64,000 nt of DNA, from positions 1 to 64,000 of the forward strand of contig CAAGGG010000057.1 in the NCBI GenBank assembly GCA_900769355.1, given 5' to 3'. This document shows positions 27,963 to 36,381 of this stretch, piece by piece. Source of the stretch: Candidatus Gastranaerophilales bacterium (GTDB taxonomy: Bacteria > Cyanobacteriota > Vampirovibrionia > Gastranaerophilales > Gastranaerophilaceae). A program made the translations under genes and the position numbers. The notes beneath the pieces are model-generated. The model worked only from the letters and a program-made list of their open reading frames with translations. It had not been told where the DNA came from and did no database searches. Numbering within the stretch: position 1 is the first letter of the stretch; the number at the start of each line of letters is the position of its first letter.

Positions 27963-28112
27963 TTAGTAATTCATCTTGCCCTCTATGAGAACCTTGGCGG
28001 TACAGCTGGTTGAGAGGTTTGTTGCAGAACAATTTTTCCATTCATCATACTCTGAACCATCTGGATATAATGCATTCTTACATTCATAACTCCACTTACC
28101 ACTTTCATAGAG
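27963..28112 (-). pseudogene. 3' remnant of a type IV pilin-like gene
   Basis: On the minus strand an open frame of about 50 codons ends in TCTAKVLIEGKMNY-stop, preceded by YECKNALYPDGSEYDEWKNC. The two-Cys C-terminal loop and this ending resemble prepilin-like proteins common in gut Gastranaerophilales. The N-terminal pilin helix and prepilin cleavage site are missing. The frame runs directly into the 5' end of the oppositely oriented XRE fragment. The family assignment is by remembered pattern and is tentative. Confidence 0.4.
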
Positions 28113-28388
28113 ATCAGAAAACAAAGAGGCTTGTCACAGGAAAAGCTTGCAGAGCTTGTAAATATTGAGCAAAATACACTCAGCTACATTGAAACAGGCA
28201 GCAATTTTTGCAAAAGCGAAACTCTTGAAAAAATTATTAATGCGCTTAACGTAGATCCAGAAGAGCTTTTTGACTTTGGACATCTCAAATCTGAACAAGA
28301 ATTACTTAACGAAATCAACAGAATTTTGCACAACAATCCACAAAAAATCCCCGAGTTTTATAAAATTTTGAAAGCTATTGTAAATTAA
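28113..28388 (+). pseudogene. 5'-truncated XRE-family HTH regulator
   Basis: The frame IRKQRGLSQEKLAEL, then NIEQNTLSYIETGSNFCKSETLEKIINAL, is a complete helix-turn-helix core of the XRE/Cro family, followed by a 30-residue tail. No start codon with a ribosome binding site precedes it. The usual first six to ten residues (M..LGEK) are replaced by sequence that is antisense pilin remnant, so the gene appears cut at about 28105-28113. Translation could still start at the TTG at 28131, but that would delete helix 1. Confidence 0.65.
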
Positions 28389-28408
28389 TAATAAATATTC
28401 TTAACAAG

Positions 28409-28437
28409 TTGTCATTGGACTTTTTTTCGCATATAAT
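28409..28437 (+). promoter_or_regulatory. Promoter of glyA
   Basis: TTGTCA and TATAAT are separated by exactly 17 bp. AGAGGTAACA precedes the ATG at 28473. Confidence 0.75.
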
Positions 28438-28472
28438 TTAAAGAGCAATAATAAGTGAGAAGAGAGGTAACA

Positions 28473-29711
28473 ATGCACCTAGAACATATTAAAAACACAG
28501 ATCCGGAAGTTGCTCAGGCAATAGAAAAAGAATTTGAAAGACAACAAAACACAATTGAATTAATCGCAAGTGAAAATATCACGTCAGAAGCTGTTATGGA
28601 AGCTTGTGGCAGTGTTTTGACAAACAAATATGCAGAAGGCAAGCCACACAAACGTTTTTACAACGGCTGCGAACACGTTGACGTAATTGAAGAACTTGCT
28701 CAAAAAAGAGCTTGCGAACTTTTCCACATGGATCACGCAAATGTTCAGCCACACAGCGGTGCACAAGCCAATATGGCTGTGTTTATGGCAGTTTTAAAGC
28801 CGGGAGACAAAGTTCTCGGTATGGATTTGTCAAATGGTGGACACCTCTCACATGGTTCTCCCGTAAACTTTTCAGGTCTTTACTTTGACGTAAAAAGCTA
28901 TGGTGTAGATGAAAACGGGAACATTGATTACGAAAACGTACGTCAAATGGCACATGAGCACAAACCAAAACTAATAATTTGCGGTGCAAGTAACTATTCT
29001 AAAATCATTGATTTTAAAAAGTTTAGAGAAATAGCAGACGAAATTGGTGCATATCTTCTTGCAGACATCGCACACATTGCAGGGCTTGTTGCAACCGGAC
29101 TTCACCCATCACCGGCTGGTCATGCTCATTTTGTAACAACTACAACTCACAAATCCCTAAGAGGTCCTCGTGGCGGAATTACAATGTGTGATGCAGAATT
29201 CGCACAAATTATAGACAAGGCAATCTTTCCGGGAATGCAAGGCGGACCTTTGGAACACATCATTGCAGGTAAAGCAGTTGCGCTTTTGGAAGCTTCAAAG
29301 CCTGAGTTTAAAACTTATGCAGAACAAATTTTGAAGAACGCAAAAGCTTTGGCACAAGGACTTATTGACGAAGGTATGGATATCGTTGGCGGAATGACAG
29401 AAAATCACTTGATGACTCTCGACTTACGTAAAACTGGCAAAACCGGCAAAGATATGGCAAATATCTTGGAAACCGTTGGAATTACGGCAAACAAAAACAC
29501 CGTACCGAACGACCCGCAAAGCCCGTTTGTAACAAGCGGAATCAGACTTGGCGTTCCGGCTGTGACAACAAGAGGCTTCAAAGAGGACGATATGAAAGAA
29601 GTTGCAAAAATTATTGCATCTGCGATACTTTCGTCTGATAATGAAGAAGAACTACAAAAACTCAAAGAACGCGCTTTGAAACTTTGTAAGAAATATCCGA
29701 TATACAAGTAG
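28473..29711 (+). CDS. glyA: Serine hydroxymethyltransferase
   Basis: A 412-residue PLP enzyme that interconverts serine and glycine and supplies methylene-tetrahydrofolate. Visible signatures are IELIASENITS at the N-terminus, NVQPHSGAQANMAV, and the PLP-lysine motif VTTTTHKSLRGPRGG (Lys near 227). I place the start at the ATG at 28473 because AGAGG precedes it by 6 nt; a GTG six codons upstream lacks a site. It has its own promoter, and a palindromic repeat separates it from the WecA-like gene. Confidence 0.97.
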   Translation: MHLEHIKNTDPEVAQAIEKEFERQQNTIELIASENITSEAVMEACGSVLTNKYAEGKPHKRFYNGCEHVDVIEELAQKRACELFHMDHANVQPHSGAQANMAVFMAVLKPGDKVLGMDLSNGGHLSHGSPVNFSGLYFDVKSYGVDENGNIDYENVRQMAHEHKPKLIICGASNYSKIIDFKKFREIADEIGAYLLADIAHIAGLVATGLHPSPAGHAHFVTTTTHKSLRGPRGGITMCDAEFAQIIDKAIFPGMQGGPLEHIIAGKAVALLEASKPEFKTYAEQILKNAKALAQGLIDEGMDIVGGMTENHLMTLDLRKTGKTGKDMANILETVGITANKNTVPNDPQSPFVTSGIRLGVPAVTTRGFKEDDMKEVAKIIASAILSSDNEEELQKLKERALKLCKKYPIYK

Positions 29712-29822
29712 TGAAAAGTGAGTGGTGAGTAGTTCTTTTCGGTGCTACGCACTAAAATATATATATTGAGCGAAGCGAACTAAATGAACTATTTACTACT
29801 CACCATTCACTATTCACCAAAA
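29711..29822. repeat. Long palindrome between glyA and the WecA-like gene
   Basis: GTGAAAAGTGAGTGGTGAGT at the left pairs with ACTCACCATTCACTATTCAC at the right. The centre holds GTTCTTTTCGGTGCTACGCA and ATATATTGAGCGAAGCGAAC. A reverse-orientation copy with nearly the same centre is at 33208-33326, and another is at 33999-34116. Confidence 0.85.
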
Positions 29823-29833
29823 AAGGAACAATC

Positions 29834-30865
29834 ATGCTAATAAAACTAACACATGCACATATACTTGGAACAATTATTGCGTACCTGATTGGAGTATGCT
29901 TGGTTCCAATGGTTATCAGTTTTTCTAAAAAAGAAGGTTTGGTTGACATGCCAAACGCTAGAAAAATCCACACGCACCCGATTTCAAGAATTGGCGGTGT
30001 TGCGATTTGGACAAGTACAATGCTAACGTTTTTGTGCCTTGTGTTTATGAGTTATTATCCGTCAGGGAACCTTCTTTCGGGAATTTTGCTCGGCGGCTCT
30101 TTGATGTTCTTACTTGGACTAGTAGATGACATTTACAACCTTGACGCAAAATTCAAACTTTTCCTTCAAATCGCAATCGCAACCCTTGTTTACTTGCTTG
30201 GCGTACAAATTAACAATGTACCGTTTATCGGTGATATTGGAATTTTCTCATACCCAATTACAATGTTGTGGATTGTCGGAATTTCTAATGCGTTTAACTT
30301 TATAGACGGAGTTGACGGACTCGCCGGTTCTGTTGTTACTGTAAATGCTGTAACCCTTGCCATAATTGCCGTTGCAATGACTCCACCAAACCCAATCAGC
30401 GCACTAATCGGATTTATCCTAGCTGGTTCAATGCTCGCGTTTTTGACATACAACTTCAACCCTGCAAAAATCTTTATGGGCGACAGCGGGGCTCTATTCT
30501 CAGGCTTTTTACTCGCAACAATCTCTATCACAGGGGTTATGAAAGCCGCAACTCTTGCAATTCTATTGCCGTTCTTGGTTCTTGCAGTTCCAATTATGGA
30601 CATCACTTTTTCATCTCTAAGAAGAATTGCGAAAGGGAAATCACCATTTGTGGCTGACGCAGAACATATTCACCACAAATTGCTCCATGCCGGCTTTTCT
30701 CAAAAGAAAACTGTTGTAATTTTGACATCAGTTGCAATTATCGCAGGTGCTCTAGCCTCTCTATTTATGGGCTCAGAAACAATAATTCACTACTTTATTT
30801 GCATTGCCGTTTTGATTGCAATTATGTTGCTTCTAAACTTTATTAAAGCCTTGACAAAAAAATAA
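29834..30865 (+). CDS. WecA/TagO-like glycosyl-1-phosphate transferase
   Basis: A 343-residue polytopic membrane enzyme of the MraY/WecA family with about 10 hydrophobic segments. Conserved acidic motifs are LGLVDDIYNLDAKFK, NAFNFIDGVDGLAGS and FMGDSGALFSGFLL, and the late His-rich loop is AEHIHHKLLH, which distinguishes WecA/TagO from MraY. It would transfer a sugar-1-phosphate (typically GlcNAc) to undecaprenyl phosphate to start O-antigen, capsule or teichoic-like polymer synthesis. AAAGGAA before the ATG supports the start. Confidence 0.88.
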   Translation: MLIKLTHAHILGTIIAYLIGVCLVPMVISFSKKEGLVDMPNARKIHTHPISRIGGVAIWTSTMLTFLCLVFMSYYPSGNLLSGILLGGSLMFLLGLVDDIYNLDAKFKLFLQIAIATLVYLLGVQINNVPFIGDIGIFSYPITMLWIVGISNAFNFIDGVDGLAGSVVTVNAVTLAIIAVAMTPPNPISALIGFILAGSMLAFLTYNFNPAKIFMGDSGALFSGFLLATISITGVMKAATLAILLPFLVLAVPIMDITFSSLRRIAKGKSPFVADAEHIHHKLLHAGFSQKKTVVILTSVAIIAGALASLFMGSETIIHYFICIAVLIAIMLLLNFIKALTKK

Positions 30866-31041
30866 TTATCGGTTATAATCCCAGTGGATTTAATTACTCA
30901 GTTTTGAGCCATGTCGTTTTCACGGGATTGACGTTCAAAATATTTAAGTGTAAATCTGCTACAATATTCAGTCAGCCAAACTTTTGAAGTTTGACAGATT
31001 GACATGCGTTACGAAAACTTATTAAGAGAAGGTGATTAGTT

Positions 31042-31557
31042 ATGGCAGTAAGAGCAGTAGGACATGAAAATAATATAGGACTTTATTCAATTACGACATC
31101 AACAGTAGCAGGAGCGGCTCTGGGCTATGTAGCCAAGGAAGTAGCACCGGTTACCTCGCAAGAAACAATAGTAGACAAGCGTGCAATGATAAATTATTGT
31201 CGCAAAATCACAAACAAAGCCAAAGTGGCAGAATTTCAAAATGTGGGCATCAAAACAACAGCACAGGATATGTTTGTAAAAATGATTGAATCCAAGGACA
31301 AAGACGCCTTTACTCCAAAAAGCCTTGTTGCAAAAGTTGCGGCACTAGGTGGTGAAAGTTCTCCAGCCGGAAAAGAATTCCGTGGCATAATCCGTGATGT
31401 AAATGCAGTCTCCTCTCAACTAACTAAAAAATTCGGAAAAGCATACTACAGAATGCTTAAAGATATAAGACCAACAGCTCCGTTTATCGTTGCAGGAGCA
31501 GGAATTGGGTTCTTTGCAGGATTTGCGCATAATGTCTTTAAAGACAAAAATGCATAG
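31042..31557 (+). CDS. Conserved-looking protein with two glycine-rich hydrophobic ends
   Basis: A 171-residue protein of no family I recognise. A hydrophobic Ala/Gly-rich segment lies near the N-terminus (about 13-31) and another near the C-terminus (FIVAGAGIGFFAGF, about 148-165), enclosing a basic, helical middle. The layout suggests a membrane hairpin or a protein inserting at both ends. The ribosome binding site is good (GAGAAGGTGATTAGTT). A leader of about 70 nt contains a perfect CAAACTTTTGAAGTTTG hairpin, and a strong terminator follows, so it is a self-contained expressed gene. Confidence 0.65.
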   Translation: MAVRAVGHENNIGLYSITTSTVAGAALGYVAKEVAPVTSQETIVDKRAMINYCRKITNKAKVAEFQNVGIKTTAQDMFVKMIESKDKDAFTPKSLVAKVAALGGESSPAGKEFRGIIRDVNAVSSQLTKKFGKAYYRMLKDIRPTAPFIVAGAGIGFFAGFAHNVFKDKNA

Positions 31558-31596
31558 AAAGAATTAATTATTATATTTTTTCACCAAAAAATATAA

Positions 31597-31622
31597 AGTC
31601 GGATAATCTATCCGACTATTTT
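31597..31622 (+). terminator. Intrinsic terminator of the 31042 gene
   Basis: AGTCGGATA and TATCCGACT form a perfect 9-bp stem with a 3-nt loop, followed by ATTTTTCT. Confidence 0.85.
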
Positions 31623-31654
31623 TCTGTGCTACGCACGTAGCCCTCTGTAACGAC

Positions 31655-31788
31655 ATTCGTCCATACTTAAGGTTTTGGTATAGAGTTTTAGACGAAGTCC
31701 GCCCCCACCCTGTGCCAATATTCGTCCATACTTCAGACATTGGTATAAAGTTTTGGACAAAGTCCGCTTCCCCATCTGTGACAAAGCC
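31655..31788. repeat. Two tandem copies of a 65-bp unit
   Basis: ATTCGTCCATACTT starts at 31655 and again at 31720. Each copy continues with TTGGTATA(A/G)AGTTTT(A/G)GAC and (G/A)AAGTCCGC, with about 80 percent identity. Together with the flanking AACGTCTTAACGTC and CTTCCTAGCCGCTTAGCTGC units, it fills the 433-bp gap before tyrS. An open frame crossing it on the minus strand is judged spurious. Confidence 0.75.
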
Positions 31789-31990
31789 AATAAACATGAG
31801 TCGTCATTTTTGTAATTATTTTGTAACGAACTTAACGTCTTAACGTCTTATCGACTTTAAAAAAACTAGCCTCCTCTCTTCCTAGCCGCTTAGCTGCTTT
31901 AATACGTATCTTCGCATCTAATTCAATCTTCTCACGAATTTTCTTCATGCTATAATATACTCATAAAAAAGAACACAATGGAGAAATAAA

Positions 31991-33208
31991 ATGGAAATTA
32001 GAAACGAATTTATAGAACAAGCAAAACATTTGACTCGTAATGCAGAGGTTCTCCCAGGGGGAATTGAAGAGTTGGCTGTAAAACTCCAACACGCACACGA
32101 TACAAACACACCTTTAAGGGTTAAACTCGGCATGGATCCGACTCGCCCTGACCTTCACCTCGGGCACACTGTTGTTATGAGAAAACTTAGAGAATTCCAA
32201 AATCTTGGGCATAAAATTGTTCTAATCGTTGGGGGTGCGACCGCTATGGTTGGCGACCCTTCTGGAAAATCAGAAACACGCCCTGCTTTGACAAAAGAAC
32301 AAGTTGCAGAAAACGCAAAATCTTATTTTGAACAAATGTCAAAAGTTTTAGATGTTTCACAAGCAGAAGTTGTAAACAATGCTGATTGGTTACACTCAAT
32401 GAGTTTTATCGACTTATTGAAACTTGCATCTAATGTTACTGTTGCACAGATGATGACTCGTGACGATTTTGCAAAACGTTATGCAGACGGTAGACCGATT
32501 GCTATTCACGAATTTTTCTATCCGCTAATGCAAGCTTACGACTCTGTTGCAATTGATTCTGACATTGAACTTGGTGGAACAGACCAAAGATTTAACACCC
32601 TTTTAGGTCGCGATATTCAAGCAGCTTATGGCAAAAAATATCCGCAATTGGTAATGCTTTTACCGCTATTGGAAGGTACAGACGGTGTTGTAAAAATGTC
32701 TAAAACATATCCTGAACACTGTATTTCTTTGACTGACAGTGAAGTTGATATGTTTGGAAAATTGATGAGTATTCCGGATAATATGATTTCAAGATATTAC
32801 AGCTTGTTGACAGATGCAACGAAAGATGAACTTGAAGCAATTGACAAGCAACTTGCAGAAGGCACTGTAAATCCTCGTGATATCAAAATGAAGCTTGCCT
32901 TTACAATTACCGCAGAATATCATGGAGAAGAAGGTGCAAAACGTGGACAAGACGCCTTTATTAATGTTGTTTCAAATAAAGGAATTCCTGATGATATCCA
33001 AGAAGTTTCAGGCATGAACGGCAAAGGAATTCTTGATGTGCTTGTAGAATTGAAATTTACAGCAAGCAAAGGTGAAGCAAAACGCTTAATCCAAGGTGGC
33101 GGTGTAAAAGTTAATGGCGAAAAAATTACCGACATGGCTTATACATTTGACCTTGCAGAAGCAGTAGTATTGCAAGCAGGTAAAAGAAAATTTGCGAAAT
33201 TGGTATAG
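31991..33208 (+). CDS. tyrS: Tyrosyl-tRNA synthetase
   Basis: A 405-residue class I aminoacyl-tRNA synthetase. The HIGH-type motif is LHLGH (in PTRPDLHLGHTVV) and the KMSKS motif is KMSKTYPEH. Tyr-binding residues lie in LGGTDQRFNTLLGRD. The C-terminal S4-like RNA-binding domain (ASKGEAKRLIQGGGVKVN) is present. It charges tRNA-Tyr. TGCTATAAT at about 31948-31956 is an extended -10, and GGAGAAATAAA precedes the ATG. No T-box leader is seen. A palindromic repeat separates it from cysE. Confidence 0.97.
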   Translation: MEIRNEFIEQAKHLTRNAEVLPGGIEELAVKLQHAHDTNTPLRVKLGMDPTRPDLHLGHTVVMRKLREFQNLGHKIVLIVGGATAMVGDPSGKSETRPALTKEQVAENAKSYFEQMSKVLDVSQAEVVNNADWLHSMSFIDLLKLASNVTVAQMMTRDDFAKRYADGRPIAIHEFFYPLMQAYDSVAIDSDIELGGTDQRFNTLLGRDIQAAYGKKYPQLVMLLPLLEGTDGVVKMSKTYPEHCISLTDSEVDMFGKLMSIPDNMISRYYSLLTDATKDELEAIDKQLAEGTVNPRDIKMKLAFTITAEYHGEEGAKRGQDAFINVVSNKGIPDDIQEVSGMNGKGILDVLVELKFTASKGEAKRLIQGGGVKVNGEKITDMAYTFDLAEAVVLQAGKRKFAKLV

Positions 33209-33326
33209 ATTAGTGAGTAGTGAACGGTGAGCAGTGAATAGACCTTTTAGTTCGCTTCGCTCAATATATATATTAGTGCGTAGCACTGAAAAGAACTACT
33301 CACCACTCACTTTTCACTATTCACCA
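33208..33326. repeat. Long palindrome between tyrS and cysE
   Basis: TAGTGAGTAGTGAACGGTGA pairs with the right-hand ACTCACCACTCACTTTTCAC. The core TTCGCTTCGCTCAATATATA and TTAGTGCGTAGCACTGAAAA is the reverse complement of the core at 29711-29822, so the element occurs in both orientations. Confidence 0.85.
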
Positions 33327-33337
33327 AAGGAATAATC

Positions 33338-33997
33338 ATGTTCAAAATTATCAAACGTGGCATTACAAAAGTAAAAGAAGATATTCAGGTGATTTACGAC
33401 AAAGATCCTGCCGCAGACAATTTGTTAGAGGTAATTCTTTGCTACCCGGGATTGCACGCTTTAATTGCTTACAGATTTGCACATAGACTCCACAAATGGC
33501 ACATTCCGCTTATTCCACGTGTAATTTCTTATATTACAAGGATTATCACAGGAATAGAAATTCACCCTGCGGCAAAAATCGGCAGAAGATTTTTTATCGA
33601 CCACGGAGAAGGCGTCGTAATTGGTGCAACAACCATAATCGGTGATGATGTATTGATTTACCAACAAGTTACTCTTGGTGGAACAGGCAAAGAACACGGA
33701 AAACGTCACCCGACTTTGGGCAACAACGTAATTGTCGGAGCAGGTGCAAAGGTACTCGGAAATATTACCCTAGGCGACTATGTGCGCGTAGGAGCTGGTT
33801 CGGTTGTAGTAGAAGACGTTCCTGAATACTCGACCGTTGTGGGCGTTCCCGGACGAGTTGTTCATCAAAAAATTATGGATAAAAATGGAGTTTTGATGCA
33901 CAACAGAATTCCGGATCCTGTAAAATGTGAACTCAACAGACTTAAATACGAGGTGCTGGAGTTGAAAGAGAAAGTGGAGAAAATGGGTAGAGGGTGA
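33338..33997 (+). CDS. cysE: Serine O-acetyltransferase
   Basis: A 219-residue left-handed beta-helix acetyltransferase. The N-terminal helical part (DPAADNLLEVILCYPGLHAL, then AYRFAHRLHKW) is typical of the short EpsC/CysE-type enzymes. Hexapeptide repeats run from IEIHPAAKIG to VRVGAGSVV, with the catalytic His in IDHGEGVVIG and the HGKRHP loop. It makes O-acetylserine, the cysteine precursor. AAAGGAATA precedes the ATG. A C-terminal Lys/Glu-rich helix ends the protein. It is co-directional with tyrS across a palindrome. Confidence 0.93.
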   Translation: MFKIIKRGITKVKEDIQVIYDKDPAADNLLEVILCYPGLHALIAYRFAHRLHKWHIPLIPRVISYITRIITGIEIHPAAKIGRRFFIDHGEGVVIGATTIIGDDVLIYQQVTLGGTGKEHGKRHPTLGNNVIVGAGAKVLGNITLGDYVRVGAGSVVVEDVPEYSTVVGVPGRVVHQKIMDKNGVLMHNRIPDPVKCELNRLKYEVLELKEKVEKMGRG

Positions 33998-33998
33998 A

Positions 33999-34116
33999 TA
34001 GAGAAAAGTGAGTGGTGAGTAGTTCTTTTCGGTGCTACGCACTAATATATATTGAGCAAAGCGAACTTAATGAACCATTCACCACTCACTTTTCTCTACT
34101 CACTAAACTTAGAAAG
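33999..34116. repeat. Long palindrome downstream of cysE
   Basis: Same family and orientation as 29711-29822: AAAAGTGAGTGGTGAGTAGT, TTCGGTGCTACGCAC, ATATATTGAGCAAAGCGAAC and ACCACTCACTTTTCTCTACT in order. It lies between two co-directional genes. Confidence 0.85.
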
Positions 34117-34125
34117 GACAAAACT

Positions 34126-34326
34126 ATGTACCATATTTACACAATAAAAAACAAATCAGAATTTTCAAAAACATTAGTTGCAGAAACAAAAGATTATGAT
34201 GAAGCATTGGAAAAAGCAGAAAAAGCCATTGCCGGTAAAGAAGGCTATAACTATGTTGTAGAAGAAACAGACGGTTCAATGAACAGTTATGGCGAGCTTT
34301 TGACAACTGTTGTTGCAGAAGGGTAA
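34126..34326 (+). CDS. Small protein of unknown function
   Basis: A 66-residue soluble protein starting MYHIYTIKNKSEF. The ATG at 34126 follows AGAAAGGACAAAACT, a good ribosome binding site; upstream in-frame codons lie in the repeat and are not considered coding. It is acidic, with a helix (YDEALEKAEKAIAGKEG) between two predicted strands. No known family is recognised. It may be co-transcribed with cysE across the palindrome. Confidence 0.6.
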   Translation: MYHIYTIKNKSEFSKTLVAETKDYDEALEKAEKAIAGKEGYNYVVEETDGSMNSYGELLTTVVAEG

Positions 34327-34590
34327 GACTGCATTATTAAGTTATTAAGTTACTAGGGCACTAAGGGCGTATAAGAAATAAAAGTCGTTAAGACGATAGG
34401 GCGATAAGTTCGTTACGGTTAAAATATTGTCGTCATTCTGAAAGCGTAGAAAATTACCCCAAGCATTTGCGAGGGGTAAATTTACTTGCTATTCAGAATC
34501 TCTTGCGAAATAAAACAGACTCCGGATCGCAGTCCGGAGTGACAGTTTCGCTTAGCTGCCTCACTTCCTAGCTGCTTTCCTTCTTTTATG
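34327..34590. repeat. Repeat block upstream of the second polyene operon
   Basis: No gene is seen. The order is TTAAGTTACTAGGGCACTAA, GTCGTTAAGACGATAGGGCG, a CGTCATTCTGAAAGCG hairpin variant (34432-34503), ACTCCGGATCGCAGTCCGGA with GTGACAGTTTCG, and CTTAGCTGCCTCACTTCCTA. The promoter of the next operon (extended -10 TGCTACAAT, 34589-34597) follows immediately. Confidence 0.75.
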
Positions 34591-34603
34591 CTACAATATC
34601 TCC

Positions 34604-35020
34604 ATGGATATAAAAAAACTAAAACCCATAATTCCGTTTTGTGCAACGATTTGTGTTGTTTTGTTGTTTCATTTTAGCAAGATTTATCTACTAAAATTTT
34701 ATCCGGTTATTGTAAATTCATTTATTTTTTGCGTTTTTTTCTCGTCACTTTTTTGTAAGGAAACAATTATTCAAAAAGTTGCAAAAAAAATGGACGGTGA
34801 ATTGACAGATTTTAGTAGAAATTATACAAGAAAACTTACTTATGTTTGGTGTGTATTTTTGTTTGTAAACCTTTCAATCTCAATCGCAACGGTATTTTTG
34901 AGTGAAAGGATTTGGGAGATTTATAACGCGTGCATTTCTTACGTTGCACTCGGGGTAATGTTTGGGGTAGAATATGTTGTACGAATAATTATGAGAGCAA
35001 GGTATGAGAGAAGAAAGTAA
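34604..35020 (+). CDS. Polyene-cluster membrane protein (COG4648-like)
   Basis: A 138-residue membrane protein with about four hydrophobic segments. The central RNYTRKLTYVWCVFLFVN and the C-terminal GVMFGVEYVVR match the COG4648 family, which lies beside the aryl polyene ligase gene in known clusters; its function is not established. It is the first gene of the second polyene operon. TACAAT lies six bases before the ATG with no ribosome binding site, predicting a leaderless transcript. Its 3' end overlaps the ligase gene by 17 nt. Confidence 0.75.
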   Translation: MDIKKLKPIIPFCATICVVLLFHFSKIYLLKFYPVIVNSFIFCVFFSSLFCKETIIQKVAKKMDGELTDFSRNYTRKLTYVWCVFLFVNLSISIATVFLSERIWEIYNACISYVALGVMFGVEYVVRIIMRARYERRK

Positions 35021-36371
35021 TGTAGGTTTTGTATTTTTCACGTCGGGCTCGACCGGAGAACCAAAGACGGTAAATAAATCCAGCAAATGCGTTGTTAAAG
35101 AGTCAAAAGATTTGGCGGAAATCTTCAAGTTTTCACCTGATACGGTGTTTGTTTCGACCGTAACAACTGATTACATGTATGGAACAACTTTTATGATGAT
35201 GTTGCCAATGGAGTTGAATTGTAAAGTCGAGCAGGAAACTGTTTTGTATCCAGAGGATATCAAGGATTATAAAAAGTTTGTATTTGTTTCAACGCCTTCG
35301 TTTTTGGAAAAATTGTACAAATACAATTTTACGTTTAAACATAAGCCTGAAATGATTTTTTCTGCCGGTGCAAAGCTTGATGACAAGGTTTTTGAGTATT
35401 TGGAAGGTATTTCAAAAGGAGTTACGGAGATCTATGGAAGTACGGAAGCAGGTGTTATCGGGTATAGACAAAAGTCTAATGAGAAACTAAAATTTTTTTC
35501 AAATGTAAAAGCTGTTCAAAAACAAATAGATATCCATAATACTGACTTAGCTGCCCAGCCGCTTAGCTGCTTGGCTACTTTTATTTCGTCGCCGTATTTT
35601 GATGAGCCGGAACTTGAATTGGGTGACGAATTAGAGATTTTTGATGACGGATTTGTTGTAAAAGGTCGCAATGACAGAATTGTCAAAATTCAAGAAAAAC
35701 GCGTTTCTTTAATAGAAATGGAAAACTATTTGAACCAAAGCAAGTTGATTGAAAAATCGCGTTGTTTAAAAATTGATGACAAACTTTGTATGGCTGCAGT
35801 ATTGACTTCTGAGGGTAAAAAGACTCTTGAAGAGTATGGCAAGCTTGAGTTGACAAAGGCTTTAAAACGAATGTTTGCAGAAGGCTATCGTCCATTGATT
35901 GAACATCACATAATTGATTTCCCGTCATTGAGGTATGTTGTACCGAAAAAATGGCGGTTTTTGCCTGATTTACCTTTGAGTGCACGCGGAAAAATAGATG
36001 ATAAACGAATTAGAGAATGGTTTAATACAGATGTGACATATCCAAACGTTGTCGGGTTTTCAAATGACGGGCAAAAAGCAGAGTTTGACTTGATTTTTCC
36101 GAAAAACAGCAACTTTTTTCAAGGTCATTTTTCGGAATTTCCGATTTTGCCCGGGGTTGTCCAATTGTTCTTTGCAAAAGAGTTTTCAAGAGATATTTTT
36201 AATATCGATTTTATACCGGAAAAAACAAAGAAAGTTAAGTTTTCATCAATTATTAAGCCTGATACCAAAGTCAAACTTGTTTTAATAAGGGGCGAAAAGT
36301 CAATTGATTACAAGTTTGTGGATTGTGAAGATTGCGAAAAAACTTTTTCTTCCGGAACTTTTGTTTTATAA
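35004..36371 (+). CDS. Aryl/acyl-ACP ligase fused to a dehydratase
   Basis: A 455-residue fusion. Residues 11-21 hold the adenylation P-loop TSGSTGEPK, residues near 142 hold EIYGSTEAG, and GRND lies near 220, all of the AMP-forming ligase family that loads the aryl starter. Residues from about 350 form a hotdog dehydratase with the FabA/FabZ-like GHFSEFPILPGVVQ. In known clusters these are adjacent genes. The ligase is short: the P-loop lies at residue 13, so the usual N-terminal subdomain of about 90 residues or more is missing, and the upstream gene overlaps the start. A repeat insertion encodes about 12 residues near 180-191. Confidence 0.85.
   Translation: MREESNVGFVFFTSGSTGEPKTVNKSSKCVVKESKDLAEIFKFSPDTVFVSTVTTDYMYGTTFMMMLPMELNCKVEQETVLYPEDIKDYKKFVFVSTPSFLEKLYKYNFTFKHKPEMIFSAGAKLDDKVFEYLEGISKGVTEIYGSTEAGVIGYRQKSNEKLKFFSNVKAVQKQIDIHNTDLAAQPLSCLATFISSPYFDEPELELGDELEIFDDGFVVKGRNDRIVKIQEKRVSLIEMENYLNQSKLIEKSRCLKIDDKLCMAAVLTSEGKKTLEEYGKLELTKALKRMFAEGYRPLIEHHIIDFPSLRYVVPKKWRFLPDLPLSARGKIDDKRIREWFNTDVTYPNVVGFSNDGQKAEFDLIFPKNSNFFQGHFSEFPILPGVVQLFFAKEFSRDIFNIDFIPEKTKKVKFSSIIKPDTKVKLVLIRGEKSIDYKFVDCEDCEKTFSSGTFVL
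35541..35577 (+). repeat. Repeat fragment inside the ligase coding sequence
   Basis: CTTAGCTGCCCAGCCGCTTA followed by GCTGCTTGGCTAC is the CTTAGCTGCTTCGCTTCCTA family unit seen between genes at 34550 and 44556. It is open in frame and encodes DLAAQPLSCLATF between two conserved parts of the adenylation domain. Confidence 0.65.
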
Positions 36372-36381
36372 TGAGGTTATG

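Noticed and set aside
28455..28472. GTG start for glyA at 28455.
   Set aside because: The ATG at 28473 has a well-spaced AGAGG site and matches the normal SHMT N-terminus.
31564..31797. 77-codon minus-strand frame after the 31042 gene.
   Set aside because: It consists of the terminator and the 65-bp tandem repeat.
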